Assembly (NCBI RefSeq): GCF_016905005.1
Contig: NZ_JADIKC010000007.1
Location: 1 to 64,000, forward strand
DNA from: Dyella kyungheensis
Lineage (GTDB): Bacteria > Pseudomonadota > Gammaproteobacteria > Xanthomonadales > Rhodanobacteraceae
Length of the DNA stretch: 64,000 nt
Direction of reading: 5' to 3'
Shown: positions 18,076-27,751 of the stretch, piece by piece
Position numbering within the stretch: the stretch's first letter is position 1
How the letters are laid out: each line of letters opens with the position of its first letter
The notes under the pieces: model-generated
Databases searched by the model: none
What the model was told of the DNA's origin: nothing
The model's input: only the letters and a program-made list of their open reading frames with translations
Translations under genes and position numbers: made by a program

Positions 18076-19241
18076 CAGATCACCACCAGCTCCGCATGCA
18101 GCGCGCCGGCCTGCTTGAGCGCCTGCAGGATGGAAATCAGATCGCTGGGCGAGGCGCCCACCTGGTTCACCGCACGCACGATGGTGTCGAGGTTGGTGCC
18201 CGGACCGAACTTGAACATGTGGCCACCGTCTTCGCTGACCTGCACGTCGCTTTGCGGTACCACCACCGTCTGCCCACCCTTGCTGAAGGGCGCCGGTTGC
18301 GATACCTGCGGATTCTCGGAGATGGTCACCTGGATCGAGCCGTGCGCCACCGCCGCGGGCGTCACGCGCACATCCGATCCGATCACCACCGTGCCGGTAC
18401 GCGAATTGACCACCACGCGCGCGGGCGCATCGCCCGGCGTGACGTCGATGGCCTGGATCGCTCCCAGCCATGCCACGCGCTGCGACGCATCGACCGGTCC
18501 GCGCACGCTGACCGAACCGCCATCGACGGCGCTCGCCGTGCCCACGCCGTAGGTACGGTTCACCGCTTCGGCAATGCGCGTGGCGGTGATGAAGTCGGCC
18601 GTATTGAGATTCAACATCAGGTCGCCGCCGTTGGAGAACGTCGACGCCACCGCGCGCTCGACCGTGGCGCCATTGGGAACGCGACCGCTCGCCGAGATAT
18701 TCACCTGCACGCTGGAACCGCTCTTGCCCTGCGCACTGATGCCGCCGACCACCACACTGCCCTGCGCCATCGCATAGACGTTGCCATCCGCGCCGCGCAA
18801 CGGCGTCATCAACAGTTCGCCGCCGCGGATGCTCTTGGCGTTGCCGATCGAAGCCACCGTGATGTCGATCACCTGGCCCGGCTTGGCGAACGGCGGCAAT
18901 TGCGCCGTCACCGTCACGGCCGCGGCGTTCTTCAACTGCGGGCGCACGTTGGCCGGCACCGTGATGCCGAACTGCACCAGCATGTTTTCCAGGCTTTGCG
19001 TGGTGAACGGCGCCTGCGTGGTCTGGTCGCCGCTGCCATCGAGGCCGACGACCAGGCCGTAACCGATCAACTGGTTGCTGCGGACACCGCCCACCTGGAC
19101 GAGATCGCGGATCTTGTCCGCGTGCAGCGGCGGGTTCACCGAGAAGACCGCGCACACCACGATGGCCGCGGAACTGAGCGCGGACAGCACGCGTTCGCGA
19201 AGACGGATGAGCTTTGCGCGCGACGGGAGACGGATGTTCAT
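18075..19241 (-). CDS. flgI: Flagellar P-ring protein FlgI
   Basis: The periplasmic P ring around the rod, 388 residues. An N-terminal signal peptide (hydrophobic about 18-34, cleavage after LHA) precedes the mature [20 protein letters not shown] and [19 protein letters not shown]. Its ATG overlaps the flgH stop (TGATG). The signal segment is preceded by an unusually Arg-rich stretch of about 15 residues, so a slightly later start is possible. Confidence 0.95.
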   Translation of the reverse strand: MNIRLPSRAKLIRLRERVLSALSSAAIVVCAVFSVNPPLHADKIRDLVQVGGVRSNQLIGYGLVVGLDGSGDQTTQAPFTTQSLENMLVQFGITVPANVRPQLKNAAAVTVTAQLPPFAKPGQVIDITVASIGNAKSIRGGELLMTPLRGADGNVYAMAQGSVVVGGISAQGKSGSSVQVNISASGRVPNGATVERAVASTFSNGGDLMLNLNTADFITATRIAEAVNRTYGVGTASAVDGGSVSVRGPVDASQRVAWLGAIQAIDVTPGDAPARVVVNSRTGTVVIGSDVRVTPAAVAHGSIQVTISENPQVSQPAPFSKGGQTVVVPQSDVQVSEDGGHMFKFGPGTNLDTIVRAVNQVGASPSDLISILQALKQAGALHAELVVI

Positions 19242-19924
19242 CAGAACGGCATCCACTTGGAACTGAAGAAGCGCGACAGCCAGCCCTGCGTATTCGCATC
19301 GGCCAACGCGCCCTTGCCGGTGTAGCCGATCTGCGCGTCGGCCACGCGCGTCGACGGCACGCTGTTGTCCTGCAGGATGTCCTGCGGGCGCACGATGCCG
19401 GCAATGCGGATGCGCTCCTGGCCCTGGTTGATGGTGACCATCTTCTCGCCGCGCACCAGCAGGTTGCCGTTGGACAGGCGCTGCGCCACGGTCACCGTGA
19501 TCGAGCCGGAAAGCTGGTTGCTCTGGCTGCTGTCGCCGCTGCCGTCGAACGCGCGGTCGCCGCTGAGCGTGGTGTCGGCGGTCTGGCCGGCCACTTTCAG
19601 CGTGTGGCCGAGAATGCTCGGCGCAGCGATATTGGTGGTGTCCTTCTTGCTGGTGCTGGTGCTGGCCTTCTTCGAGGCCTGCGTGCTTTCCACCAGCGAG
19701 ATGGTGAGGATGTCGCCCACGCGATGCGCACGCGCATCGTTGAACAACTCCATGCCCTGCTCGGCGTGGTAGATCGAACCGTCGGTCGGCGGCGGCGCCA
19801 CTTGCTCGGCCGGCATGGTGGCCGCCCACTGGTGGTCGTCGCGCGACTGCGGCATGACGCAGCCCGCCAGCGCGGCCAAGACCAGCGCAACGCCAATTCG
19901 AGGAAGGGAACGGAAGCACGACAT
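19241..19924 (-). CDS. flgH: Flagellar L-ring lipoprotein FlgH
   Basis: The outer-membrane L ring, 227 residues. The lipobox LAALAGC places the acylated Cys at residue 22. The mature protein has the FlgH signatures [20 protein letters not shown] and [15 protein letters not shown]. It starts 8 bases after flgG and overlaps flgI. Confidence 0.96.
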   Translation of the reverse strand: MSCFRSLPRIGVALVLAALAGCVMPQSRDDHQWAATMPAEQVAPPPTDGSIYHAEQGMELFNDARAHRVGDILTISLVESTQASKKASTSTSKKDTTNIAAPSILGHTLKVAGQTADTTLSGDRAFDGSGDSSQSNQLSGSITVTVAQRLSNGNLLVRGEKMVTINQGQERIRIAGIVRPQDILQDNSVPSTRVADAQIGYTGKGALADANTQGWLSRFFSSKWMPF

Positions 19925-19932
19925 GGCAGTTC

Positions 19933-20718
19933 TCACATCTTGTCGGTCAGGTCTTGCAGCATCTGGTCGGTGCTGCTGATCGCCTTGGAATTCATTTCGT
20001 AGGTGCGCTGCGTTTCGATCATGTTGACCATCTCGGCCACCACGTTGACGTTGGACGATTCCAGCGAACCCTGCAGCAGCGAACCCATGCCGTTGAGCGC
20101 GGGCTGTCCCGTCTGCGGCGCGCCGCTGGAGGCGGTTTCCACATAGAGGTTCTGGCCCTGCGGCTGCAGGCCGGCGGGGTTGATGAAGTCGGCCAGCTGC
20201 AGCGTGCCCAGCGTCTGCGGCGCGGCGGACGAAGTGGTGGTGGCGGACACGGTGCCATCCGAACCGATGGTGATGTTCTGCCAACCCGGCGGCACGGTGA
20301 TGGCCGGCTCCAGCGGATAGCCGTCCGCCGTCACCAACTGACCGTTGGGATCGGTATGCAGCGAACCGTCGCGCGTATACGCCACGGTGCCGTCGGGCAT
20401 GCTCACCTGCAGGAAGCCGCGCCCCTGGATGGCCACATCCATCGAGCCGCCGGTCTGGGTCAGGTTGCCTTCGGTGAACAGCTTCTCGTTGCCCACCACT
20501 TTCACGCCGGTACCGAGCATCAGGCCCGACGGATTGAGCGTCTGCTCGGTGGTCTGCGAACCGGGCTGGCCCTTGTTCTGGTACATCAGGTCCTGGAACG
20601 CCGCACGCGAACTCTTGAACGCGGTGGTGTTGGCGTTGGCCAGGTTGTTGGAGATCACGTCCATGCGCGTCTGCTGCGCGTCCAGGCCGGTCTTGGCAAT
20701 CCACAGGGAAGAAAACAT
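19933..20718 (-). CDS. flgG: Flagellar distal rod protein FlgG
   Basis: The distal rod subunit, 261 residues, the usual length. The N-terminal rod signature ([20 protein letters not shown]) and the C-terminal signature ([20 protein letters not shown]) are both clear. The start follows flgF by 26 bases. Confidence 0.97.
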   Translation of the reverse strand: MFSSLWIAKTGLDAQQTRMDVISNNLANANTTAFKSSRAAFQDLMYQNKGQPGSQTTEQTLNPSGLMLGTGVKVVGNEKLFTEGNLTQTGGSMDVAIQGRGFLQVSMPDGTVAYTRDGSLHTDPNGQLVTADGYPLEPAITVPPGWQNITIGSDGTVSATTTSSAAPQTLGTLQLADFINPAGLQPQGQNLYVETASSGAPQTGQPALNGMGSLLQGSLESSNVNVVAEMVNMIETQRTYEMNSKAISSTDQMLQDLTDKM

Positions 20719-20744
20719 CGGTTACTCCGTGTATGTCGGCGTGC

Positions 20745-21485
20745 TTAGTTGGACTGCAGCAGCTTGATGCTGGAATCGGCGTTGTCCTCGGAGGTCTTGA
20801 TGGACTTCACCTGCATGTCGTACTGGCGCGAAAGCGCGATCATCTTCACCAGCTCCGCCGACGGATTGACGTTGCTGCCTTCGAGCTCGCCTGAAGCGAT
20901 GGTCACGTTCTCGTCGGCGCCGGCGGTGCTGCCGTCGCTCATGTGCATCAGGCCGTCGCCGCCCTGGGTCATCTGCGCCACATCGGGATTGACCAGCTTG
21001 ATCCGGTCGATCTGCGACACCGAGTTCGGTCCCTGTCCCTGCGGCACCGTGGAAATGGTGCCGTCGGAACCCACGCTGATGTCCGTGGCCGGTGGAATGG
21101 AGATGGGCCCGGAACTGCCCAGCACCGGATTGCCGCGCGAGTCGGTCAGCCCACCATCGGCGGTGAGCTGCAGATCGCCGGCTCGCGTATAGCCTTCCGA
21201 ACCGTCCGGCGCCTGCACGGCGATGAAGCCGGCACCGCGCACCGAGATATCCAGCGAACGCCCGGTATTCACCGGCGAGCCCTGCGCGCTGCTCTGGCCG
21301 ATGCCATGCGCCACCGCGTTGATGCGCGCCGGCGTGCCGTCGCCGAGCACCGGCACGCTCTGGAACGCGGAAAGCTGGCTCTTGAAGCCGACCGTGGATG
21401 CGTTGGCCAGATTGTGGCTCACCGCATCCTGGGCGCGCATGATCTGCGTCGCCCCGGTCATCGCTACGTAGACGGAACGGTCCAT
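20745..21485 (-). CDS. flgF: Flagellar proximal rod protein FlgF
   Basis: A proximal rod subunit of 246 residues. It begins MDRSVYVAMTGATQIMRAQD with SHNLANASTVGF, and ends with a C-terminal rod helix (VKMIALSRQYDMQVKSIKTS). It lies 9 bases after flgE. Confidence 0.96.
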   Translation of the reverse strand: MDRSVYVAMTGATQIMRAQDAVSHNLANASTVGFKSQLSAFQSVPVLGDGTPARINAVAHGIGQSSAQGSPVNTGRSLDISVRGAGFIAVQAPDGSEGYTRAGDLQLTADGGLTDSRGNPVLGSSGPISIPPATDISVGSDGTISTVPQGQGPNSVSQIDRIKLVNPDVAQMTQGGDGLMHMSDGSTAGADENVTIASGELEGSNVNPSAELVKMIALSRQYDMQVKSIKTSEDNADSSIKLLQSN

Positions 21486-21494
21486 GGCGTTCTA

Positions 21495-22712
21495 TTAACG
21501 CGACACGGCGTTGAACAACGACGACGCCAGCGTGTTGTCGGTCGACAACACCTGCGCATTCGCCTGGTAATTGCGCTGCGCCTGGATCATGTCCACCAGC
21601 TGCGCCGTCGTGTCGGCCGTGTTGGAGCTTTCCAGCTGGCCGGACTCGATGGTGCCGAACTCGCCCGAGCTTGCCGTACCCATCGTGGCCGGGCCGGAAT
21701 CGGTGCTCGCCACCCAGGTGGTGTTGCCGAGCTGGCGCAGGCCCTGCACGTTGGCGAAGTTGGCGATCGCCACCTGGCCGATCTGCGTGCTCTGGTTGTT
21801 CGAATAGGTCGCGGTGATCACGCCCTTTTCGTCGATGTCGATACCCGACAAGGTGCCCGCTTCGAAGCCGTTCTGGATGATCGGAGCGGCCGAATAGTCC
21901 GTGCCGAACTGGGTGATATTGGTCACGTTGAGCGACAGTGTCAGCGGCGAGGAGCCATTGCCGAGATTGACCGCGTTGAACGGCAGCGTGCCGCTGGTGG
22001 GCGTGGTCAGCTTGCCGGTGCTGTCGAACGTCATCGGCTGCGTGCCGGCGCTCTGGCCGTCCACGTAGAGGTTGGCATTCCAGGTATTGGTGCCGGTCTT
22101 CACGTAGTAGATCGTGGCCTGGTGCGAACCGCCCTGGGAGTCGTACACGGTGACCGGTGCGGCGTTGTTGTAGCTGGTCGAATCGGTGGTGCTGAACGCG
22201 TTGGCCGGCACGGTGGCGCTGGCCGGCAGGTTCGACGACAAGGTGATCGACGAAGTGGCCGTGGCGCTGCTCTGCGCGGTCTGCCAGCTGAAGTCGGTCA
22301 GCGTGCTCATGTCGAAGCCGCCGTTGCCGTTGGGCGGATAGATCTGCAGGCGCGAACCGTCCGGCGAGGTGATGAAGCCGTTGGAATTCTTCTCGAAGTC
22401 GCCGGCGCGGGTGTACTGCACGCCGCTGCCGTTGTTCACCGCGAAGAAGCCGTTGCCGTTGATGGCCAGGTCCAGGCTGTTGCCGGTGGTCTGCAGGTCG
22501 CCCTGGTTGAACTGCTGGGCCACCTCCTGCAGGGTGACGCCGCTACCCACCGCGGTGGCATTGAGATTGAGACCGGTCACCGCGAAGATGTCCGCGAACT
22601 CCGCACGCGAACCCTTGAAGCCGGTGGTGTTGGCGTTGGCGATGTTGTTGGCGATGACGTTGAGATCGGACTGGGCAGCGTTGATGCCGCTGAGCGCCGT
22701 GTTGAGTGCCAT
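21495..22712 (-). CDS. flgE: Flagellar hook protein FlgE
   Basis: The hook subunit, 405 residues. The N-terminus is MALNTALSGINAAQSDLNVI with NIANANTTGFKGSRAEFADI. The C-terminus is VDMIQAQRNYQANAQVLSTD. The middle (about 130-330) is the variable surface domain. The length is normal for the family. Confidence 0.97.
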   Translation of the reverse strand: MALNTALSGINAAQSDLNVIANNIANANTTGFKGSRAEFADIFAVTGLNLNATAVGSGVTLQEVAQQFNQGDLQTTGNSLDLAINGNGFFAVNNGSGVQYTRAGDFEKNSNGFITSPDGSRLQIYPPNGNGGFDMSTLTDFSWQTAQSSATATSSITLSSNLPASATVPANAFSTTDSTSYNNAAPVTVYDSQGGSHQATIYYVKTGTNTWNANLYVDGQSAGTQPMTFDSTGKLTTPTSGTLPFNAVNLGNGSSPLTLSLNVTNITQFGTDYSAAPIIQNGFEAGTLSGIDIDEKGVITATYSNNQSTQIGQVAIANFANVQGLRQLGNTTWVASTDSGPATMGTASSGEFGTIESGQLESSNTADTTAQLVDMIQAQRNYQANAQVLSTDNTLASSLFNAVSR

Positions 22713-22747
22713 GTTCGGTTCCTCGTGATGAGAAGACGCCTAGGGCG

Positions 22748-23416
22748 TCAGAGAATCTGTGCCACCTGGCTGAGCGGCACGCCGCCCACGCCCGATACCT
22801 GCAGGTACGTGCCCACCGAGCTGCCGCCGAAGCCCACGCCCGTCACCGTGCCCTGCAGGTAGGTGTCGAGCGAAGCACTGCCTGCGGCCGCCTTGACCGT
22901 GTACGTGCCTGCCGCAACGGCGTTGCCGTTGTCGTCCTTGCCGTCCCAGCTGAATTGCGCCAGGCCCGCGTTCTGCGAGCCCAGCGGAAGACTGCGGATG
23001 ACGTTGCCGCTGCTGTCGAGCACCTGCACGGTCACGCTGGAGGCAGCCGTCACATTGACCGCGCCCTTGACCGCGTCGCTGCCGTCGTAACTCGCGGAGC
23101 TGCCGGGCACCAACACCTGGCGATTGACCAGGTTCGCCGAGCTGAGAACCTGCGAGGTCTGCATGTTCGAGGTCACATTGCTGCTCATCGACTGCAGGTC
23201 GGTATCGAGCTGCTGCGTTGCCGAGAGCTGGCTGAACTGCGCCATCTGCGAAACGAACTGCGAGTTGTCGACCGGGTTGGTGGGATCCTGCGCCTGCAGC
23301 TGGGCCGTCATCAGCTTGAGGAAATCGGCCTGCGTCATCGTGCTCGACAACGCCGAATTGACGTTCGGCGTGCTGCTAGTACCGGTGTTGTTGGTCGTGC
23401 TGGGAACCGTGGACAT
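22748..23416 (-). CDS. flgD: Hook-cap / scaffolding protein FlgD
   Basis: The scaffold needed for hook polymerisation, 222 residues. The N-terminal export and scaffold region carries QADFLKLMTAQLQAQDPTNP and NSQFVSQMAQFSQLSATQQL. The C-terminal half is the FlgD Ig-like and tudor-like domain (VQVLDSSGNVIRSLPLGSQN). It sits between flgC and flgE as usual. Confidence 0.95.
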   Translation of the reverse strand: MSTVPSTTNNTGTSSTPNVNSALSSTMTQADFLKLMTAQLQAQDPTNPVDNSQFVSQMAQFSQLSATQQLDTDLQSMSSNVTSNMQTSQVLSSANLVNRQVLVPGSSASYDGSDAVKGAVNVTAASSVTVQVLDSSGNVIRSLPLGSQNAGLAQFSWDGKDDNGNAVAAGTYTVKAAAGSASLDTYLQGTVTGVGFGGSSVGTYLQVSGVGGVPLSQVAQIL

Positions 23417-23432
23417 GGGATTTCCTTAGGAC

Positions 23433-23861
23433 TTACTTGCCGAGGTCGAGTGTCTTGAGCATCAGCTGCTTGGTGGTGTTCATCGCCTCGACGTTGTTCT
23501 GGTACGAACGCGACGCCGTGATCATGTTCACCAGCTCATCGATCGGATTGACGTTGCTGCCGTAGACATAGCCGGTGTCGTCCGCCATCGGATTGCCCGG
23601 CTCGTAACGTGCCTGCACGTCGGCTTCGCTTTCGGTCACGCCCTTCACCTGCACGCCCACCGCGCTGTCGGCATCGGCACTCTTCGCGCCACCCATCGCG
23701 CGCTGCACCGCGGAGAACAACGGCTCCTTCGCGCGATACGCACCTTCCGGCGTGCTCGACACGCTGTCGGCGTTGGCGAGGTTGGACGCCACCGTGTTGA
23801 GCCGCAGCGACTGCGCCGCCATGCCCGAACCGGAGACATCGAAAATCTTGAACATGGACAT
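23433..23861 (-). CDS. flgC: Flagellar proximal rod protein FlgC
   Basis: A rod subunit of 142 residues. It begins MSMFKIFDVSGSGMAAQSLR with ASNLANADSVSSTPEGAYRA and ends in VNMITASRSYQNNVEAMNTT. The start shares its A with the flgB stop (TGATG). A second in-frame ATG two codons later (23855) is possible. Confidence 0.96.
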   Translation of the reverse strand: MSMFKIFDVSGSGMAAQSLRLNTVASNLANADSVSSTPEGAYRAKEPLFSAVQRAMGGAKSADADSAVGVQVKGVTESEADVQARYEPGNPMADDTGYVYGSNVNPIDELVNMITASRSYQNNVEAMNTTKQLMLKTLDLGK

Positions 23862-24256
23862 CAGCTCTGACCTCCGGTGATGGCCGTGCGCAGCATGTGG
23901 ATCTGCGCGGTGATAAAGGAGAGGCTGGCCTGGTAGTGCACGCCGTTGGCGGCGAAATTCGCCTGCTCCACCTGCGTATCCACCGTATTGCCATCCATCG
24001 ACGGCTGCGTCGGCACGCGATACGCCAGCTGCTGCGCGGCCTTGGCCTGCGGATCGATCTGACCCGGCTGCGTGATCGTCATTGCCAGCGTGTTGCCGTT
24101 GGCACTGGCCAGCGCCTTCTTGAAATCGACATCGCGCGCGAGATAACCCGGGGTATCCGCATTCGCCAGATTGCTCGCCAACACTTCGCTGCGGCGCTGC
24201 CAGGTATCAAGCGCCTGCGTGTGCAAACCGAACAGGTTGTCGTTGATCGAACTCAT
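23861..24256 (-). CDS. flgB: Flagellar rod protein FlgB
   Basis: A proximal rod subunit of 131 residues, the first gene of the flgB-L operon of about 10.3 kb. It has the signature RRSEVLASNLANADTPGYLA and ends in the C-terminal rod helix. The operon has no internal gap above 36 bases, and its sigma-54 promoter lies 37-52 bases upstream. Confidence 0.96.
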   Translation of the reverse strand: MSSINDNLFGLHTQALDTWQRRSEVLASNLANADTPGYLARDVDFKKALASANGNTLAMTITQPGQIDPQAKAAQQLAYRVPTQPSMDGNTVDTQVEQANFAANGVHYQASLSFITAQIHMLRTAITGGQS

Positions 24257-24292
24257 CGCTCACTCCTGCGGCGGAGGCCGCGGGTGGGTTTG

Positions 24293-24308
24293 AGCAATTT
24301 GCGTGCCA
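24293..24308 (-). promoter_or_regulatory. Sigma-54 promoter of the flgB-L operon
   Basis: On the minus strand the site is TGGCACGCAAATTGCT, a perfect match to the consensus TGGCACG-N4-TTGCW. It is the best promoter motif in the window and lies 37 bases upstream of the flgB start. Confidence 0.88.
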
Positions 24309-24823
24309 TGGTTCAGCTGATGGCTCGGAGGGCGCGTGGCTGTTGGCTTTGCGCGTCCTGGCGACTTGCGTCCGGCGTGGATTTTCGGAGGGCCGTCGGA
24401 ATTTCGACGCAGGTGGCAGCGGGTTACCGACGCGGGCTGGGATTTCCATATCGCTTGGTTGCATCGTTCCCGCGACCGGGCCGCTTACGCAGCGGGCGTT
24501 TCGATCGGCTGCCGCCGCTCGAGTCACTTTTCTTTGCTGGCCCAAAAGAAAAGTAACCCAAAGAAATGGCCTTTAAAGCTGGCAGCATCGTGTTGAATCC
24601 AAGCGCGAACGCTCGAGGCGCGTCCCGCCGGATCTCCATGGGAGGCTACCCCAGGGGTACTTCCAAGCGCTGCGCAACGCGCCCGACTCGCTGAGGACTT
24701 AAAGCGGAGGCCCGCTTCGCATCGCCCTTGGCTTGTCTTCGCGATACACCCCACTTCTCCCTCGCCCCGCCGGGGAGAGGGCCGGAGTGAGGGGCGGGTG
24801 CTCGCGGGAACCTGTGTGCTTTC

Positions 24824-24903
24824 TGTGGGAGCGCGCTTGTGCGCGACAGCCACGCTGGGATGTACCGCTCCGTCGGCTTGTCGCGCACAAGTGCGCTCCC
24901 ACA
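24824..24903. repeat. REP-type large palindrome, copy 1
   Basis: An inverted repeat running from TGTGGGAG to CTCCCACA. The inner parts of the arms are GCGCGCTTGTGCGCGAC and GTCGCGCACAAGTGCGC, with one imperfect pair. The loop is about 30 bases. Each arm contains a smaller palindrome (GCGC, TT, GTGCGC type). Related copies lie at 30810, 59268, 59394 and 61274. Confidence 0.85.
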
Positions 24904-24947
24904 GTAGCCCTGCAGCTCTCGCTCTTAGCTCCGGCTCTTGGCTCTCA

Positions 24948-25329
24948 GGGGTCCCCGTATGACGCGGCGGGTGGGTGGAGGATCAGCCCGCAGGGTGGCC
25001 CGCATGGATGCGGGCCAGTTTTTCGCCAGGGCAGGATGCCCTGTCGAAAAACCCCGGAGCCCACCCGCGCACCTGGAGGGCGCAGCCCGGAAGGCGCGTC
25101 ATCCGGGGGGCCCTTCTCTTTGGTTACTTTCTCTTGGGCAAGCAAGAGAAAGTGACCCGGGCCGCGGCAGCGGCACGGAAGCCCGCGGCAGGCGAGCCAG
25201 GTCGCGGCAAAGCGACAACCAAGTACCGGGGCTCTGGATCCCGGCCTGCGCCGGGATGACGAGCTAGGGAACGCTCCCGCGAGCACCCGCCCCTCACCCC
25301 AACCCTCTCCCCGGCGGGGAGAGAGAGCA
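24948..25329. repeat. Composite intergenic repeat, copy B (complete)
   Basis: Starts GGGGTCCCCGTATGACGCGG and closely matches copy C at 31061-31476. Modules are a start segment, a GGATGCGGGCC stem region around TTTTTCG, CGGAAGGCGCGTCATCCGGG, the TTACTTTCTCTTG hairpin, CGGAAGCCCGCGGCAGGCGA, the CCCGG...CCGGGATGACGAGCTA palindrome, and the C-rich hairpin. It ends 23 bases before the 3' end of cheV. Confidence 0.85.
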
Positions 25330-25351
25330 AGAGCGGCGCACCATCAAAGCC

Positions 25352-26281
25352 TCAAAACTCCTCAAACCTCTCCGGCATCAACTCCAACACCGTCTGCGCC
25401 AACAGATCCGGCTGAAACTTCGCCACGAAGCGATCCGCATTCACCTCGCGCACCATCGCCTCATTGAAGATGCCGCTGATCGAACTATGCAAAACCACCT
25501 TCAACGACCGCAGCGACGCCGTCTCGCGAATCGCACGGGTCAACGCGTAGCCGTCCATGCGCGGCATCTCGATATCCGACACCACCAGCGTCACGCTTTC
25601 CTCGCCCGGCGCATCGGCCAAAGCCTCCAGGCGCTCCAGCGCCTCCCGTCCGTCCTGGGCGATCACGCATTCCACATCCATCTGGCGGAACAGATTCACC
25701 AACTGATTGCGGGCGACCAGCGAATCGTCCACCACCATCACGCGACGGGGCTGCAGGTCGTGCACGCGGGCGATGCGCTGCATGGGCGCGGACAACTCCG
25801 CCGTGGTCGTGTTGAGCGTAGCCAGCACGTGCTCCACATCGACCACCGCCACCAGCGCACCGTCCACGCGCGTCACCGCGTTCACGCGGCTGCCGAAGCC
25901 CAGCGCGGCAGAGGGAGCGGCCAGCGATTCGCCTTCGCAATGAACCAGCCGCTGCGGCTCGGCCACCAGGAAGCCCTGCACGCTGCGATTGAACTCGGTG
26001 ACCATCAGGTGCGCCGAAGCCACGTCGCGCAGCGATGGATAGCCCAGTGCCACCGCCAGGTCGATCACCGGAATGGTGGTGCCACGGTAATCGCAGCTGC
26101 CCGCCACCAGCGGATGCGCGTCGGGCATGCGCTCCATCGGCGGGCGACGCATCACTTCGCGCACCTTGAATACGTTGATGCCGAACAGCTGCTCGTCGCC
26201 CATGCGGAACAACAGCATGGCCACCCGGTTGTGGCCCGCCAGCCGGGTTTGCTGTTCCACCTTGTCCATCCACGCACTCAT
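25352..26281 (-). CDS. cheV: Chemotaxis protein CheV
   Basis: A coupling protein with a phosphorylatable receiver, 309 residues. The CheW-like domain (about 15-165) contains [12 protein letters not shown] and [20 protein letters not shown]. The receiver (about 178-305) begins RRVMVVDDS and has the phospho-acceptor Asp236 in [15 protein letters not shown]. It is divergent from the chemoreceptor gene and has its own sigma-28 promoter. It probably couples receptors to CheA, which is not in the window. Confidence 0.94.
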   Translation of the reverse strand: MSAWMDKVEQQTRLAGHNRVAMLLFRMGDEQLFGINVFKVREVMRRPPMERMPDAHPLVAGSCDYRGTTIPVIDLAVALGYPSLRDVASAHLMVTEFNRSVQGFLVAEPQRLVHCEGESLAAPSAALGFGSRVNAVTRVDGALVAVVDVEHVLATLNTTTAELSAPMQRIARVHDLQPRRVMVVDDSLVARNQLVNLFRQMDVECVIAQDGREALERLEALADAPGEESVTLVVSDIEMPRMDGYALTRAIRETASLRSLKVVLHSSISGIFNEAMVREVNADRFVAKFQPDLLAQTVLELMPERFEEF

Positions 26282-26321
26282 GCGTCTTCCTCGTCGCGGC
26301 ACGGCCGCTTTTCTCTCCCGC

Positions 26322-26348
26322 GTATCGGCCGCCAGCGCATCGGCTTGA
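26322..26348 (-). promoter_or_regulatory. Sigma-28 promoter of cheV
   Basis: Minus strand: TCAA-N15-GCCGATAC, with exact FliA spacing and ten of twelve consensus positions. It lies about 41 bases upstream of the cheV ATG and faces away from the chemoreceptor promoter 34 bases to the right. Confidence 0.72.
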
Positions 26349-26381
26349 GCGGGACCAGGGCCATGGCACGTCGCTTGCTTC

Positions 26382-26408
26382 TCAAGTTCCGACGTTCGCC
26401 GCCGATGC
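26382..26408 (+). promoter_or_regulatory. Sigma-28 promoter of the chemoreceptor-flgA transcript
   Basis: Plus strand: TCAA-N15-GCCGATGC, with exact FliA spacing. It lies 36 bases upstream of the chemoreceptor start. With the cheV site it forms a back-to-back FliA promoter pair. Confidence 0.72.
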
Positions 26409-26443
26409 CGGAAGCGACCCTTATAGGAAGGAAAGATCCACCC

Positions 26444-27751
26444 ATGAGTCTGATCTGGAGCCAGCATCTCGCCGAACTTGCCTGTGCTGCCGCGGCGGGT
26501 GACCGCGCGCAGGTCGCGCAGTGGTCGGCCCGGCATCCGCGTGCAGCACAGGCGCTGGCACCGCTGCTGGCAGCCGTTTTCACCGCCAAGCCGCCGGTGG
26601 CCGTGGCCATGCAGACCATGGAGCAATTGGGCCTGGTGCTGGGCGCCGCGCAGCAACTGGCCCGCGAACAGGCCTCGATGCACCAGTCGGCGCAGGAGAG
26701 CCGCGATGACGTCGGTCGTTTGACGGATGGCAGTGCCGGAATCTCGACATCGCTGCAGCAGGTCGCCACCGGCCTGGACTACGCGCGCAAGACCGGCGAA
26801 ACCGGCGAACGCAGCGTGAGCGAGCTCGATGGCCAGCTGCGCCTGCTGCGCACGGCGCTCTCGGCGATGAACCGCAACCAGAGCAAGCTGGCCGAACAGG
26901 TGGCACAGATCCGCAAGCTCACCAGCGTGGTGCAGGAGATCGCCCACCAGACCAACCTGGTGGCGCTCAATGCCGCCATCGAAGCCGCCCGTGCAGGCGA
27001 AGCCGGCCGTGGCTTTGCCGTGGTGGCCGACGAGGTGAAGCAGCTGGCCGAGAAGACCAGCCTGGCCACCAACGAGATCGAGGGCGTCACCGTTTCCATC
27101 GGCGACTTCTCCAAGCAGCTCGATGGCGACGTGCAACAAGGCCTGCAGCGCCTTGACCGCGCGCAGGGTGGCCTCACTCAGACCGAAACCTCCCTGCATG
27201 ACAGCAGCGAAGCCTTGCGCCAGATCGGCGAGCGCATCGGCAGCATGCACAAGAACCAGGATGCCCAACACGCGCGAGCCGTGGCAGCCCAGGCCGCGCT
27301 TGGGGCGTGGCATCGCCGCTCGGCCGAGGCCACCCGCCAGTCCGAAGCGCTGAGCCGCGGCGCATTGCTCGGCCATCGCCTCGCACTGGACTGGCTGGAA
27401 ACCGAAAGCGGCGAAGATCCGGCCAGCCTCAGCCTGACCGTGCGCGAAGCCGCCCAAGGCCTGCGCCAGGCGATGGAACTCGCGTTGCAGGAACCGGCCG
27501 CGCTGGATCGCCGCTGGTTCGACACCCAGGCACTCAGCCGCACGCTGACCCGCCTGACCGCCGGCCGCCACGACAGCGCCGCCGCCGGCGCACTCTCCGC
27601 CGCCGGTGCACGCATGCGCGAGCAAGGCAGCACCTTCGCCACGCTGCTGTGCGACGGCCAGCTCGACCAGGCCAGCCAGCTGATGCAACAGGTGGAAGGC
27701 GAGCGCGAGACCCTGCTGTCCCAATTGAATTTGCTGCTGGCCGATCTATGA
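26444..27751 (+). CDS. Soluble methyl-accepting chemotaxis protein
   Basis: A 435-residue receptor with no clear membrane segment or signal peptide, so it is probably cytoplasmic. An N-terminal helical region (1-100) is followed by the MCP signalling hairpin, whose tip at about 165-205 reads [20 protein letters not shown] and [20 protein letters not shown]. The C-terminal 130 residues are helical and unrecognised; I looked for a CZB zinc domain and did not find its His/Cys pattern. The ATG at 26444 follows AGGAAAGATC. The stop overlaps the flgA start by four bases, so receptor and flgA are translationally coupled, and a sigma-28 promoter lies upstream. Confidence 0.88.
   Translation: MSLIWSQHLAELACAAAAGDRAQVAQWSARHPRAAQALAPLLAAVFTAKPPVAVAMQTMEQLGLVLGAAQQLAREQASMHQSAQESRDDVGRLTDGSAGISTSLQQVATGLDYARKTGETGERSVSELDGQLRLLRTALSAMNRNQSKLAEQVAQIRKLTSVVQEIAHQTNLVALNAAIEAARAGEAGRGFAVVADEVKQLAEKTSLATNEIEGVTVSIGDFSKQLDGDVQQGLQRLDRAQGGLTQTETSLHDSSEALRQIGERIGSMHKNQDAQHARAVAAQAALGAWHRRSAEATRQSEALSRGALLGHRLALDWLETESGEDPASLSLTVREAAQGLRQAMELALQEPAALDRRWFDTQALSRTLTRLTAGRHDSAAAGALSAAGARMREQGSTFATLLCDGQLDQASQLMQQVEGERETLLSQLNLLLADL

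Larger units (their letters stand above)
24257..25351. other. Intergenic repeat-rich region between flgB and cheV
   Basis: About 1.1 kb without a supportable gene. From left to right it holds the flgB sigma-54 promoter, a hairpin (24526-24554, ACTTTTCTTT with AAAGAAAAGT), and an inverted copy of the C-rich repeat module (about 24755-24800). A REP palindrome (24824-24903), a short degenerate heptamer stretch (about 24914-24947) and composite repeat copy B (24948-25329) follow. The open frames here differ in every reading frame and carry no credible start signals. Confidence 0.7.

Noticed and set aside
18075-20704. Long minus-strand frames joining flgI/flgH and flgH/flgG
   Set aside because: These are out-of-frame extensions past the real starts. 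Signal peptide, lipobox and overlap patterns fix the gene starts.
26282-27724. Minus-strand frame extending cheV upstream by about 480 codons
   Set aside because: It runs antisense to the chemoreceptor gene. The CheV N-terminus and the sigma-28 site support a start at 26281.
27300-27751. CZB zinc-binding domain at the chemoreceptor C-terminus
   Set aside because: The required His/Cys pattern is not present. The region is helical but unassigned.
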